Part shown: positions 51,439-59,551 of the stretch, piece after piece
Numbering within the stretch: position 1 is the stretch's first letter
Layout: every line of letters starts with the position of its first letter
Source of the DNA: Actinophytocola sp050699935
GTDB taxonomy: Bacteria > Actinomycetota > Actinomycetes > Mycobacteriales > Pseudonocardiaceae
Assembly (NCBI RefSeq): GCF_050699935.1
Contig: NZ_JBOHGB010000008.1
Span: forward strand, 53,337-117,336
DNA: 64,000 nt
Direction: 5' to 3'
Position numbers and translations under genes: made by a program
Notes under the pieces: generated by a model
What the model saw: only the letters and a program-made list of their open reading frames with translations
Told to the model about the DNA's origin: nothing
The model's database searches: none

Positions 51439-51972
51439 ATGACGAGCGCAGGCCCGTGGACGAGCGTGTCGATGCCTTACGTGAGCGGCCACCGGGGCGA
51501 CGCCTGGGGCGCCGAGGCAGCAGAGCATGGCGGCACGGGAACTCAAAAGTTGCTGAGTGTTGACGAAATGGTCGTCTCCGCGACGGTCGCCGACATGCTG
51601 GGGCTGAATGAGGGCGAGGCGGTGGTCGTCCGGCGCCGCCTCATGCTGTTCAACGACCACCCGGTCGAGCTCGTCGACTCGTACTACCCCGCGAACATCG
51701 CTCTGGGCACCAGGCTGGCCGAGCCCCGCAAGATCCGCGGCGGCGCTGTCTCCCTCCTGGCCGACCTCGGACATCCGCCTCGCCGCGTCCGCGAAGACGT
51801 CAGCGCACGCTTGGCTACACCAGACGAACGGGCCGTGCTGGAGCTGGACGACCCGTCGTGTGTGCTGCTGCTCGCCCGCGCGCTTGTTACCGAGAACGAT
51901 CTGGCCGTCGAAGCCAGCGTGATGACGATGGTGGCCGACGGGCGACGGCTGCGATACGAGCTGACGCCATGA
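51439..51972 (+). CDS. Stand-alone UTRA-domain protein
   Basis: A 177-aa protein that aligns with the effector (UTRA) domain of the GntR regulator encoded next: both have PVEL..SYYPA.IA, KIRGGA, LADLG.P and VEASV. It lacks the winged helix. It may bind the same ligand and tune the regulator, for example by mixed dimers. ATG 51439 with AAGGAGGG upstream. The frame opens earlier without start signals. Confidence 0.75.
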   Translation: MTSAGPWTSVSMPYVSGHRGDAWGAEAAEHGGTGTQKLLSVDEMVVSATVADMLGLNEGEAVVVRRRLMLFNDHPVELVDSYYPANIALGTRLAEPRKIRGGAVSLLADLGHPPRRVREDVSARLATPDERAVLELDDPSCVLLLARALVTENDLAVEASVMTMVADGRRLRYELTP

Positions 51973-52002
51973 CCGGCCCGACTGCGTCCCCAGGAGTCGG
52001 AC

Positions 52003-52731
52003 TTGCCTCGCACCCGTGACGTCCGGCCCCGGCATCAGCAGATCGCAGCGGAACTGCGCGATCTCATCATGCGCGGCGAGCTGAGCCCAGGTACGCAACT
52101 GCCGTCCACCGCGCAACTCGTCGAGCGGTACGGCGCAGCAAACGCCACCATCCAGCACGCGCTGAAGGCGCTCAAGGACGAAGGCTTCCTCGACAGCCGG
52201 GTCGGCAAGGGCGTCTATGTTCGCGATCGGCAGCCGTTCATTATCGACGCCTCCGCCTACATCAAGCCTGAACCAGGCCGGTTCCGCTACCAGTTGCTCA
52301 ACGTCGAGAACGTCGTCCCACCCGCGGACATCGCCGACGGATTGCAGCTGATATCCGGTGCTACCACGATCATCCGCACCAGAATTCTCTTCCACGACGA
52401 GCAGCCCGTGGAGTTGTCCGCGTCGTACTATCCCGCCGAGATTGCCGCCAACAGCAGCCTGGCGAAGGCCGCGAAAATCCGCGGCGGCGCACCCCAGGCA
52501 CTTGCCGACCTCGGCTTTCCTCAGCGGACCTTCGTCGACCGGATTTCGGCACGCCCCCCGACGGTGGAGGAAGCCGAGACGCTGGACCTTCCAGATGGGA
52601 CGCCGGTGATCCGGCAGTTGCGTGTCATCTACAGCGGCAACGAACGCCCCGTCGAAGCCTCGGTCCTCATCAAGGGCGCACACCTGTACGAGCTGCTGTA
52701 CAGACAGACCGTCGAGACCGAGTCTGGGTAG
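52003..52731 (+). CDS. GntR/HutC-family transcriptional regulator
   Basis: A 242-aa regulator with an N-terminal winged helix (IAAELRDLIMRGELSPGTQL then PSTAQLVERYGAANATIQHA) and a UTRA effector domain (residues about 85-230). HutC-type regulators release DNA when they bind a small molecule, here perhaps a pathway nucleoside or sugar. TTG 52003 with AGGAG upstream. It lies 30 bp after the UTRA-only gene and converges with the KdsB-like gene. Confidence 0.9.
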   Translation: MPRTRDVRPRHQQIAAELRDLIMRGELSPGTQLPSTAQLVERYGAANATIQHALKALKDEGFLDSRVGKGVYVRDRQPFIIDASAYIKPEPGRFRYQLLNVENVVPPADIADGLQLISGATTIIRTRILFHDEQPVELSASYYPAEIAANSSLAKAAKIRGGAPQALADLGFPQRTFVDRISARPPTVEEAETLDLPDGTPVIRQLRVIYSGNERPVEASVLIKGAHLYELLYRQTVETESG

Positions 52732-52759
52732 AGTCAAGACGTTGTCTGCACCTTCGATC

Positions 52760-53563
52760 TCAGACGAGGTTGCGGGTATTGCCGGACGGTTCACTACGAT
52801 CTACCCGTGTGTGTTCTATGAATGCTTGGGCGCGTTCAAGGTCTTGAGGGGTGTCAACTGCGATACCGGTGTCGCTGACTTTGATCATTTGTACTGCGAG
52901 GCCGCGCTCGAGAAGTCGGAGCATTTCGATTCCCTCCGCACGTTCTACGGGGCCAGGCAGTGTTGTTGCGAAGGCATGAAGACCGGACGGTGTGAATCCG
53001 TACAGGCCAAGTTGTCGACAGTATGCCAATCGGGTCGACGTGTGCGGATAGGGTATTGGTTGGCGAGAGAATGCCAGTGCGCAGCCATCGGTGCGTAAGG
53101 TCAGTTTCACGACGTTGTGGTCGCACACCTCGGCTGGCTCGTGCAGGTCGCAGTATGCGTTGACCGCCGCGATTGTGCCACCGCACTGGTGGCGTAGGGC
53201 GAGGCCGACGGCGTCGATGGATTCGGGTGAGACGAACGGTTCGTCGCCCTGGACGTTGATGTAGCCGGCGTAGTCGCGGAATTCAGGTTTTTGGGCGCAT
53301 TCTGCGACACGGTCGGTCCCGGTGGGGTGGTCTCTGGTCATGGTCGACGGAATTCCCCACTGGGTGCACGCGGCGGCGATCCGTGCATCGTCGGTGGCGA
53401 CCACTGCGTCTGTAATAGTCTGCGCTTTCATGCATTGCTGGTACACATGCCATAGCATTGGTTTGCCGTCGAGCGTGGCCAGCGGCTTCCCTGGGAATCT
53501 TGATGATGAGTATCGTGCGGGTATCACGGCGAGGACAGCACGACCAACGTAGGTGTGTGCCAT
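52760..53563 (-). CDS. kdsB: KdsB-like CMP-sugar synthetase
   Basis: A 267-aa enzyme of the CMP-Kdo synthetase family, joining CTP to a sugar acid to make a CMP-sugar. Key blocks: VIPARYSSSRFPGKPL (CTP binding), DHPTGTDRVAE and YINVQGDEPFVSPE. Gram-positives do not make Kdo lipid A, so the sugar is likely another keto-acid for this pathway. The DNA is visibly less GC-rich than its neighbours, suggesting separate acquisition. Last gene of the right-hand arm. Confidence 0.87.
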   Translation of the reverse strand: MAHTYVGRAVLAVIPARYSSSRFPGKPLATLDGKPMLWHVYQQCMKAQTITDAVVATDDARIAAACTQWGIPSTMTRDHPTGTDRVAECAQKPEFRDYAGYINVQGDEPFVSPESIDAVGLALRHQCGGTIAAVNAYCDLHEPAEVCDHNVVKLTLRTDGCALAFSRQPIPYPHTSTRLAYCRQLGLYGFTPSGLHAFATTLPGPVERAEGIEMLRLLERGLAVQMIKVSDTGIAVDTPQDLERAQAFIEHTRVDRSEPSGNTRNLV

Positions 53564-53572
53564 GGCGGACTC

Positions 53573-54598
53573 CTAGATGGCTGGCTGCGTGAATGGCGCG
53601 AGCGATGTGTTGTTGTTGGTCGTGAGGATGCTCACCGTCGGGTCGAGCGACCGCAGTTGCTGGGTGATTCCCTCGGTGAGAGTGACGGTGGGATGCCAGT
53701 TCAGCAGGTGCTGGGCGGAGGTCGTGTCGGCCAAGGTGGCGTCGACATCGCCGGCGTGGTCGGAGACGACCTCCACGGGTGTGGGGCGGTCGACGAGCTG
53801 GTGGATGATGTCGAGGACGTTGCGCAGGCTAGCTCCGACGCCCGCGCCGACGTTGAGGACCGTGCTGGGTGTGCGCGCGGCTCCGGCGGCGATCGTGGCC
53901 GCCACGACGTCGTCGACAAACGTGAAGTCGCGTCGTCGATGGCCATGCCCGAACAGGAGAAGGGGCCGACCGGTGAGGGTGGCGGTGAGGGCGCGTTGGA
54001 TGAACATGTCTGGGCGTTGGCGTGGCCCGTAGACAGAGAAGTAGCGCAGGGCGACTGCGGTGGTGGGGGAGTCGCCGCGGGCCGCGTGGGCGAGGCAGAG
54101 TTGTTCGGCGGCCAGTTTGGTGACTCCGTACGGGGAGCTGGGTCGCGGCGGATCGCTTTCCCTGCTGGGTGAGCCATCGGTCGATCCGTACACACTGGAC
54201 GACGATGCGACGACGACACGAGGGACGCGCAATTGGGTCGCCGCGTGCATGATCCGTTGGGTGGCCAGAATGTTGCACGCGGTGTAGTCCTCGAACCGTG
54301 TACCCCAGGAGGGGCGCACGCCGGGTATCGCGGCGAGGTGGTACACCACGTCAACGTCGCGAACATGCTGGTCGAGTGGTTCCGTGCGGAGATCGGCGGT
54401 GACGTAGGTGAAGTTCGGTGCGTCGAGCAGCGCGGCGAGGTTCGTGGCTGCGGCGTGGTCGTGGTGTGGGCTGCGGCGGTCGATGCCGATCACCGCAGCG
54501 CCGGCACGGATGAGTGCGGCGGCGAGGTGGGAGCCGATGAATCCGGCGACGCCGGTGACGACCGCGCGTTGGCCCGCCAGGGAGAGGAGGGGGTTCAT
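53573..54598 (-). CDS. NAD-dependent sugar epimerase/dehydratase
   Basis: A 341-aa extended-SDR enzyme. The NAD loop is VVTGVAGFIGSHLAAALIRA and the catalytic triad SSSSVYG with YGVTKLAAEQL (Tyr-Lys). FGHGHRRRDFTFVDDVV is the nucleotide-sugar segment of UDP-glucose 4-epimerase relatives. It probably modifies a nucleotide sugar for the glycosyltransferases upstream. ATG 54598 overlaps the kinase stop; the C-terminal end is Thr/Asn-rich. Confidence 0.88.
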   Translation of the reverse strand: MNPLLSLAGQRAVVTGVAGFIGSHLAAALIRAGAAVIGIDRRSPHHDHAAATNLAALLDAPNFTYVTADLRTEPLDQHVRDVDVVYHLAAIPGVRPSWGTRFEDYTACNILATQRIMHAATQLRVPRVVVASSSSVYGSTDGSPSRESDPPRPSSPYGVTKLAAEQLCLAHAARGDSPTTAVALRYFSVYGPRQRPDMFIQRALTATLTGRPLLLFGHGHRRRDFTFVDDVVAATIAAGAARTPSTVLNVGAGVGASLRNVLDIIHQLVDRPTPVEVVSDHAGDVDATLADTTSAQHLLNWHPTVTLTEGITQQLRSLDPTVSILTTNNNTSLAPFTQPAI

Positions 54599-55494
54599 GG
54601 TGTGCTCCACAGCTCTGGCGAAGGGTCGGGATGGCGCATGAGCCGGTCGAGGAGAGTACGACCATGCAGGGTCAGGTCGGTGTTGTCGGTCTCAGTTCCT
54701 CGAACCAGGGCCGTCGCGGCTTCGAGCGCGCCGAAGTGGTACATGAGCACCCGTTCACTGTCGTCTAGCGCTGTCCCGTAGCCGCGGACGAAGGCGTGGT
54801 AGAGGTCCGGGCGGCGGGGCCAGTAGCGGTGGGCGAGTCGGGCCAGGTCGCGGACACGGGCGTCGGGCCGAGCGTGTTCGTAGTCGATCAGCCGCAGAAT
54901 GCCGTCGTCGTCGATGATCCAGTTGCGCGGTTGGAAGTCCAGGTGGCAGAAGCGCACCTCGACGGGAGCCGCGCCGATGGCGTCGGCGTGGTCGAGTAGC
55001 AGGCGCCGCTGGGCTGCGGTCAACAGTGCCCCGGTGCGGTCGACCCAGTACCGGGTTCGCTCGGCGAGTGTCACGGCCATGCGGAGGCTGTCCTCGGGTG
55101 GGGCGCTGTCGTGTAGCCGACGGAGCACCGCGCCGGCGGCGTGATGGGCCGCGCGCTCGGAGTCGCCTCCGGGTGTCACGTGGGTGGCGGGCACGCCGGG
55201 TACCGCGGTGAGCAACAGCATCAGGTGATCAGGATCGGTAGCCAACAGGTGCGGAGCCCGGTCGTGGATCGCGGGAACCCAGCGCTTGTAGGCGTGGCCT
55301 TCGCGTTCGTAGCGCTCGTGCGAGGAATGCCGTTTCGCCAGATAGTGCCGACCGTTGGAGTCGGCGAAGGCCCTGATGTGCACGGGGAGATCGGGGCGTG
55401 ACAGTGCCGTCACAGGTCCGAGTGTTCGCCGGGCGAGCGTGTGGAATGCGTCGTCGGCTCCGGTCATCTTCGTGGGCTCGTGCTCGTGGTTCAT
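54595..55494 (-). CDS. Aminoglycoside-phosphotransferase-family kinase
   Basis: A 299-aa APH-fold kinase. The Brenner motif is CHLDFQPRNWIID and the metal site LRLIDYEHARPD. Lys in RHYLAKRHSSHE is a candidate for ATP contact. It likely phosphorylates a sugar or nucleoside. ATG 55494 overlaps the phosphatase stop (ATGA), and its stop overlaps the epimerase start. It is one of two such kinases flanking the phosphatase. Confidence 0.82.
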   Translation of the reverse strand: MNHEHEPTKMTGADDAFHTLARRTLGPVTALSRPDLPVHIRAFADSNGRHYLAKRHSSHERYEREGHAYKRWVPAIHDRAPHLLATDPDHLMLLLTAVPGVPATHVTPGGDSERAAHHAAGAVLRRLHDSAPPEDSLRMAVTLAERTRYWVDRTGALLTAAQRRLLLDHADAIGAAPVEVRFCHLDFQPRNWIIDDDGILRLIDYEHARPDARVRDLARLAHRYWPRRPDLYHAFVRGYGTALDDSERVLMYHFGALEAATALVRGTETDNTDLTLHGRTLLDRLMRHPDPSPELWSTP

Positions 55495-56153
55495 CGGATG
55501 TCGTCTGCCGGTGTTGTCGCGTGGAGGTGGGTGGTGTCGTTGTGGCGGTCCAGCCACCAACTGTCGTGGCCGAAGCGATCGCGTCGGTGCTGCCACCGGG
55601 TGAGGGAGGCGCGCTCGACGGTGAACCGCACGCGGTTGCCGGCCGACAATCCGAGCAGGAGGGCGTGTGCGGCAATGACGGTTTCTCCGTGCGCGGCAAC
55701 AACGATGCGTTGCCCGGCGACCCGCGACAGCAACTCCGCGAGGTCTCCTGTGGCGCGGCGGAGGTAGTCGTTCCAGGTGTCCGATCCGGACGCCCACGGC
55801 CGGTCGGGATGGGTCTGGGGATTCCCGCGGAAGGATGCGGTGATCTCCTGCCAGGGCTGTCCGTCGGCCTCGCCGTGTCGCGGTCCGTCCAGGCTGGGCT
55901 CAACGGCGATGGGCGCGTTTAGGGAGTGCGCGAGGATTTCCGCGGATTCGCGTAGCCGCTGGCGGGGCCCTGTGTAGACGGTGGTGATCCTTGGGATGCC
56001 GGGGTAGTCGGCTGCGAGCCGTTCGGCTACCAACGTCATCTGGTGTCTGCCGTGGTCGGTGAGCCCGGTGCAGGTCCGGGGACCACCGACGATCCCGGCC
56101 GCGTTGCAGTGTGCCTGTCCATGGCGGACCAGCAGCAGCTCGGTGGTGATCAC
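55491..56153 (-). CDS. Histidine phosphatase family protein
   Basis: A 220-aa phosphoglycerate-mutase-like phosphatase: LLLVRHGQAHCNA (phospho-His motif RHG), PRQRLRESAEI, GEADGQPWQEITASF, and VVAAHGETVIAAHALL with the second His. It may remove a phosphate from a sugar or nucleotide intermediate. 4-bp overlaps on both sides indicate tight operon translation. Confidence 0.88.
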   Translation of the reverse strand: MITTELLLVRHGQAHCNAAGIVGGPRTCTGLTDHGRHQMTLVAERLAADYPGIPRITTVYTGPRQRLRESAEILAHSLNAPIAVEPSLDGPRHGEADGQPWQEITASFRGNPQTHPDRPWASGSDTWNDYLRRATGDLAELLSRVAGQRIVVAAHGETVIAAHALLLGLSAGNRVRFTVERASLTRWQHRRDRFGHDSWWLDRHNDTTHLHATTPADDIR

Positions 56154-56929
56154 GGACGCACTCCTTGCCAGGCGGTGGGTTGCACGGTGGGCCAGGGGTA
56201 TCGGTAGCCGCCGCGGCCGATGTAGGGCGCGGTGAGGATGTGGTGCAGCGCGGCGTAGCGGGACAGGTGCTCGAGGTCGACGTGGCCGTGGCGCGGGCCG
56301 TGGCGTGCCGCGGCGGTGTTGTAGGCGTCGAGGGCGCGGTGGATGAGGGTGTCGGGGAGCTGGCCGTGGGTCATGGCGAGGGTGACGATGAGTTTGGCCA
56401 GGTCATAGCCGAACGGGGCGAGGGTCAGGTCGTCGACGTCGACGGTGACGATGTGGCCGGCTGTGGTGATGAGGATGTTGCGCGGGTTGGTGTCTTTGTA
56501 GAAGGCCACCGGCTGAGACACGGCCGTGGCCAGGATGGCGTGCACGGCGTCGAAGTCGTGGTCGGTGAGGTCGCCGGCGTCAAGGCACCGGTTCAACGCG
56601 TCCCGCCGTGGACTGACGAAGTCGGACAGCGTGGTACCACGGTCGATGGGGTGCGGCTGGTCCATTCGGGCACGGTGGAGCTCACTAGTCCATGCGGCGC
56701 GGTGGGCGTCACCGAGATGCGCGGCGATCCGGACAAGGTCTGGTGGGGTGGCGTGGCGCCCTTCGACCCGGATGAACTCGAGGCTGGTGCCGTCAGCACG
56801 GAGGAGCCCGGGGAGGCGGAGTGGGCGCGCGTGGATGGTCAGCCAGTGGTAGTGGTGCTCCGCCGCCGCGCGGGCCTGCGTACTGGGGTAGGTCTTGATG
56901 AACCTGTCACGATCGATGCGGCTGGTCAT
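56150..56929 (-). CDS. Phosphotransferase-like kinase (APH/CHK fold)
   Basis: A 259-aa protein with a kinase-like core: VAFYKDTNPRNILITTAGHI (the usual HxD is KD here) and VTVDVDDLTLAPFGYDLAKL as the metal-binding block. The N-terminal lobe (DRDRFIKTYPSTQARAAAE) has a Lys for ATP. Divergent from the other kinase in the operon. Its substrate is not clear. ATG 56929 overlaps the previous stop. Confidence 0.72.
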   Translation of the reverse strand: MTSRIDRDRFIKTYPSTQARAAAEHHYHWLTIHARPLRLPGLLRADGTSLEFIRVEGRHATPPDLVRIAAHLGDAHRAAWTSELHRARMDQPHPIDRGTTLSDFVSPRRDALNRCLDAGDLTDHDFDAVHAILATAVSQPVAFYKDTNPRNILITTAGHIVTVDVDDLTLAPFGYDLAKLIVTLAMTHGQLPDTLIHRALDAYNTAAARHGPRHGHVDLEHLSRYAALHHILTAPYIGRGGYRYPWPTVQPTAWQGVRP

Positions 56930-57774
56930 TGGGAGCCGCCTCGGCGTGCAACCACGTAGGTGACGGTGGAGTCGGTGTCCACCGGCTGGTCCGGGACGGC
57001 GGTGATCAAGGCAGCCTCGATGGCGTCCACTTGGCCTTGCAGTGTCGACGGCATGTGGTACTTCGGGCTGGTGGCCAGGTACTCGGCAACATGCCGCATG
57101 CTGGTGAATCGGAACCGGTGGCGCTCGTGCTCCACCTGACATACGTGCAGGGCGGTGGCGGCGAGCGACGCGAGGTTCCCGCTGTGGGCCGAGGCGTAGA
57201 GACTGGGGCGGACGCGAGCGTCGCGGTCAAGCCCTGCCACGGCGGCGAGGGCGTCGAGCTGGTGGTAACTGTCGACGGACTTGGTAACCAGCACCGCCAG
57301 ACCGTTCGGCTCCAGACACCGAGCGATCTCGGCGATGGCCCGCTCCGGATGGGGCGAGTGGTAGAGGCAGAACGCCGCGACCGCGAGCGCACACACCCCG
57401 GTTTTGAATGGGAGTTGGTGAAAGTCGCCCCGAGTCCAACCGACAGCGGGCCGGTCACTAGTGCCCGCCATCCGGCGACGCGCCGCCGCCAGCATCGCGG
57501 CCGAGGCATCGACGCCGACCAAGAGGTCCGGCTGCAGCTGCGTTGCCAGCGCCTGTGTACTGCCGCCGCGGCCACAGCCGATGTCGAGGACCACCTGCCA
57601 CGCGAGCCCGTCCCGGTGCACGTGGGCGAGTTCGGCCACGACGTCGGCGACCGGACGTCCCGCGGTCTTCGCGCGATGCAAGGCGCCGGTGCGCGCCGCG
57701 AGCCGGTCGGCCGTGCCATACAGCACCTGGCCGATGTCGCCGCTGACGAACGGGTTCACACCGTTCCGGGTCAT
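56926..57774 (-). CDS. SAM-dependent methyltransferase (class I)
   Basis: A 282-aa methyltransferase: VVLDIGCGRGGSTQALA (SAM loop), VGVDASAAMLAAARRRM, WTRGDFHQLPFKTGVCALAV and FCLYHSPHPERAIAEIARCL. Typical UbiE/MenG-like layout with a long C-terminal part. Probable tailoring enzyme of the pathway. ATG 57774. Confidence 0.85.
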   Translation of the reverse strand: MTRNGVNPFVSGDIGQVLYGTADRLAARTGALHRAKTAGRPVADVVAELAHVHRDGLAWQVVLDIGCGRGGSTQALATQLQPDLLVGVDASAAMLAAARRRMAGTSDRPAVGWTRGDFHQLPFKTGVCALAVAAFCLYHSPHPERAIAEIARCLEPNGLAVLVTKSVDSYHQLDALAAVAGLDRDARVRPSLYASAHSGNLASLAATALHVCQVEHERHRFRFTSMRHVAEYLATSPKYHMPSTLQGQVDAIEAALITAVPDQPVDTDSTVTYVVARRGGSQ

Positions 57775-57847
57775 CGGCCCGTCCCCTGGCGAGCACGGAG
57801 TCCATGGTGAACCGCGCCGACTCTCGAGGGTACCGTTCGGGGAATGA

Positions 57848-58366
57848 CTACGGGCGTGCTTGGTCGTGGGCGACCTGGGTCAGCCAGCGCCGTACCTGGC
57901 GTCGGCTGGTCAACGTGACGACCTCGGTGTGCAGGGCGTGTTCCTGGATCTTGCGCAGGACCTTGGGGCGCATCTTCGTGCGGTAGCTGCGGATGTAGCG
58001 GATGACGCCTCGGTGGATGCGGTTGAATTCGCCGGTCTCCCGGTGCTGGCCAGCCCTCCGCCGCAGCTGCCTCCACACCGCGCCCCACAGGCACGTGGCA
58101 GTCGGCAGGTCCAGGAAGACGACGGTGTCGCAGGCCTGCAGCCGCACGGGCAGCGTCGAGTTGTAGTTGCCGTCGATCACCCAGCTCGGCTCGGCGACAA
58201 GGTCGCGCTGCCGTGCCTCGAACTCCTCCTTCGGGAGTTCGTTCCAATCGCGGTCGTAGAACACGGCGTCCAGGTGCGTGACCGGCGCTTTCAGCAGTGT
58301 CCCGAGCTCGCGCGCGACATAGGACTTGCCGCTGCCTCCGCAGCCGATGACCGCAACCTTCTTCAT
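57848..58366 (-). CDS. Small P-loop kinase (FlaR/adenylate-kinase-like)
   Basis: A 172-aa P-loop protein: VAVIGCGGSGKSYVARELG (Walker A), THLDAVFYDRDWNELPKEEF and WVIDGNYNSTLPVRLQACDT, then VVFLDLPTATCLW. It belongs to the group often annotated as topology modulation/AAA kinase, small-molecule kinases of unknown substrate. It is separated from its neighbours by 73 and 117 bp, unlike most of this arm. Confidence 0.75.
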   Translation of the reverse strand: MKKVAVIGCGGSGKSYVARELGTLLKAPVTHLDAVFYDRDWNELPKEEFEARQRDLVAEPSWVIDGNYNSTLPVRLQACDTVVFLDLPTATCLWGAVWRQLRRRAGQHRETGEFNRIHRGVIRYIRSYRTKMRPKVLRKIQEHALHTEVVTLTSRRQVRRWLTQVAHDQARP

Positions 58367-58483
58367 GGCGCTCCAACCTAGTCGTCTTGAGCTGGCGACC
58401 TGTGGTGCCGGTGCCGGTGCCGGCGCGTCGGGGTGACCATGGGCTCACCGGACCGAGATCCAGTGGGTCGACCTGATCGTGGG

Positions 58484-59551
58484 TCATGCGTACCCACCCG
58501 CCAGCGTGGTCACTGGTGTGGCCGCCGGTGTGGTCAGGTGATCCAGGACGCGCTCGACCGTGTCCAGTTGCGTGGTGAGGGCGAAGCGGCGGAGGAGCCG
58601 CAGGCAGCCGGCCAGCAGGTCCGCGTGCTCGCCACGGCCAGCGTGGTCGCGCAGCCACTGAAGCCGGAGCACGGCGTCTGCGCCGTTGCGGATCAGCAGC
58701 TCGGGCGGTACCAGCGTGTCGGCGTGGTGGATCGTGGCGGGGCACAGCGGGACGCAGCCGGCGAGGACAGCTTCCGGCAGGCGCTGGGTCATTTGCCCGG
58801 TTCGGGCGTAGCGCTTGGGGACAAGCAGGATCGTGGCCAGCGCGGTCCCGTACAGCTCCTGCACCTCGGGGAAGGGGATGCGGCCGATGAACCGGACGTG
58901 CGGCCAGCGGTCGGTGTCGGTCCACTTGCCGGCCACCACGTGATCCACCGCAGTGGCCGTGGGCGCGAAGAAGCCATCGAACGCGTCGTCGCGGCCGTAC
59001 TGGTTGCCGACGTAGGCCAAGGTGAGTGGTCGGGGCGAGGAAGCCAGTTGTGCCGGATCGGCGGCGGCGATGGCGTCGTCGGCGACCGGGAACAGCAATG
59101 ACACCGCGTCGGGGCTGGGAGACAACGCGGGTTCGCACACCGCCACGTTGCTGACGCGGCGCAGCGGGTCGTCGCCGGACACGTGCTGGTCTTTGTCCCA
59201 GACGACCGTGGGCGTGGCGACACGGTGGGTGTAGTGGTCGAGCAGCGCCTGTTGGCGGTGCAGGTCGCAGGTGTGGCCGGTCGTTGCGCACGGGGTGGTG
59301 TTGCGGCCGGGGATGGGCCAGCGCCACTCGAGAAACAGGGCATCGATGTCGGGGAAGCCGTCGTCCCACGTGTAGGTGCCAGTCAGGTCGAGCCCGGTTT
59401 CGGCGCGGTCGCGGTCGCGTTGGAGGAACACGATGTCGTGGCCGCGGGACCGGATGCCGTCGATCAGTACCCGGCGGTGGCTGCGCCCGCCATCCGGCGT
59501 GTCGACCACACCGGGACCGAGGAATCCCCAGAAGCTGTACCCGATTCTCAC
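58484..59551 (-). CDS. GT-B glycosyltransferase
   Basis: A 355-aa protein. The N-terminus RIGYSFWGFLGPGVVDTPDG is followed by RRVLIDGIRSRGHDIVFLQR. The C-terminal half (PLTLAYVGNQYGRDDAFDGF; VRFIGRIPFPEVQELYGTAL; TQRLPEAVLAGCVPL) is a GT-B donor-binding domain. GTG 59551 gives a GTGA overlap with the carbamoyltransferase stop; GTG 59563 is possible. It likely attaches a sugar to the pathway product; donor unknown. Confidence 0.72.
   Translation of the reverse strand: MRIGYSFWGFLGPGVVDTPDGGRSHRRVLIDGIRSRGHDIVFLQRDRDRAETGLDLTGTYTWDDGFPDIDALFLEWRWPIPGRNTTPCATTGHTCDLHRQQALLDHYTHRVATPTVVWDKDQHVSGDDPLRRVSNVAVCEPALSPSPDAVSLLFPVADDAIAAADPAQLASSPRPLTLAYVGNQYGRDDAFDGFFAPTATAVDHVVAGKWTDTDRWPHVRFIGRIPFPEVQELYGTALATILLVPKRYARTGQMTQRLPEAVLAGCVPLCPATIHHADTLVPPELLIRNGADAVLRLQWLRDHAGRGEHADLLAGCLRLLRRFALTTQLDTVERVLDHLTTPAATPVTTLAGGYA

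Noticed and set aside
57771..59369. 532-aa minus-strand frame, and an ATGA start at 58487
   Set aside because: It overlaps the small kinase and glycosyltransferase out of frame, with Arg/Pro/His-rich sequence; the ATGA after the glycosyltransferase stop leads only into this frame.
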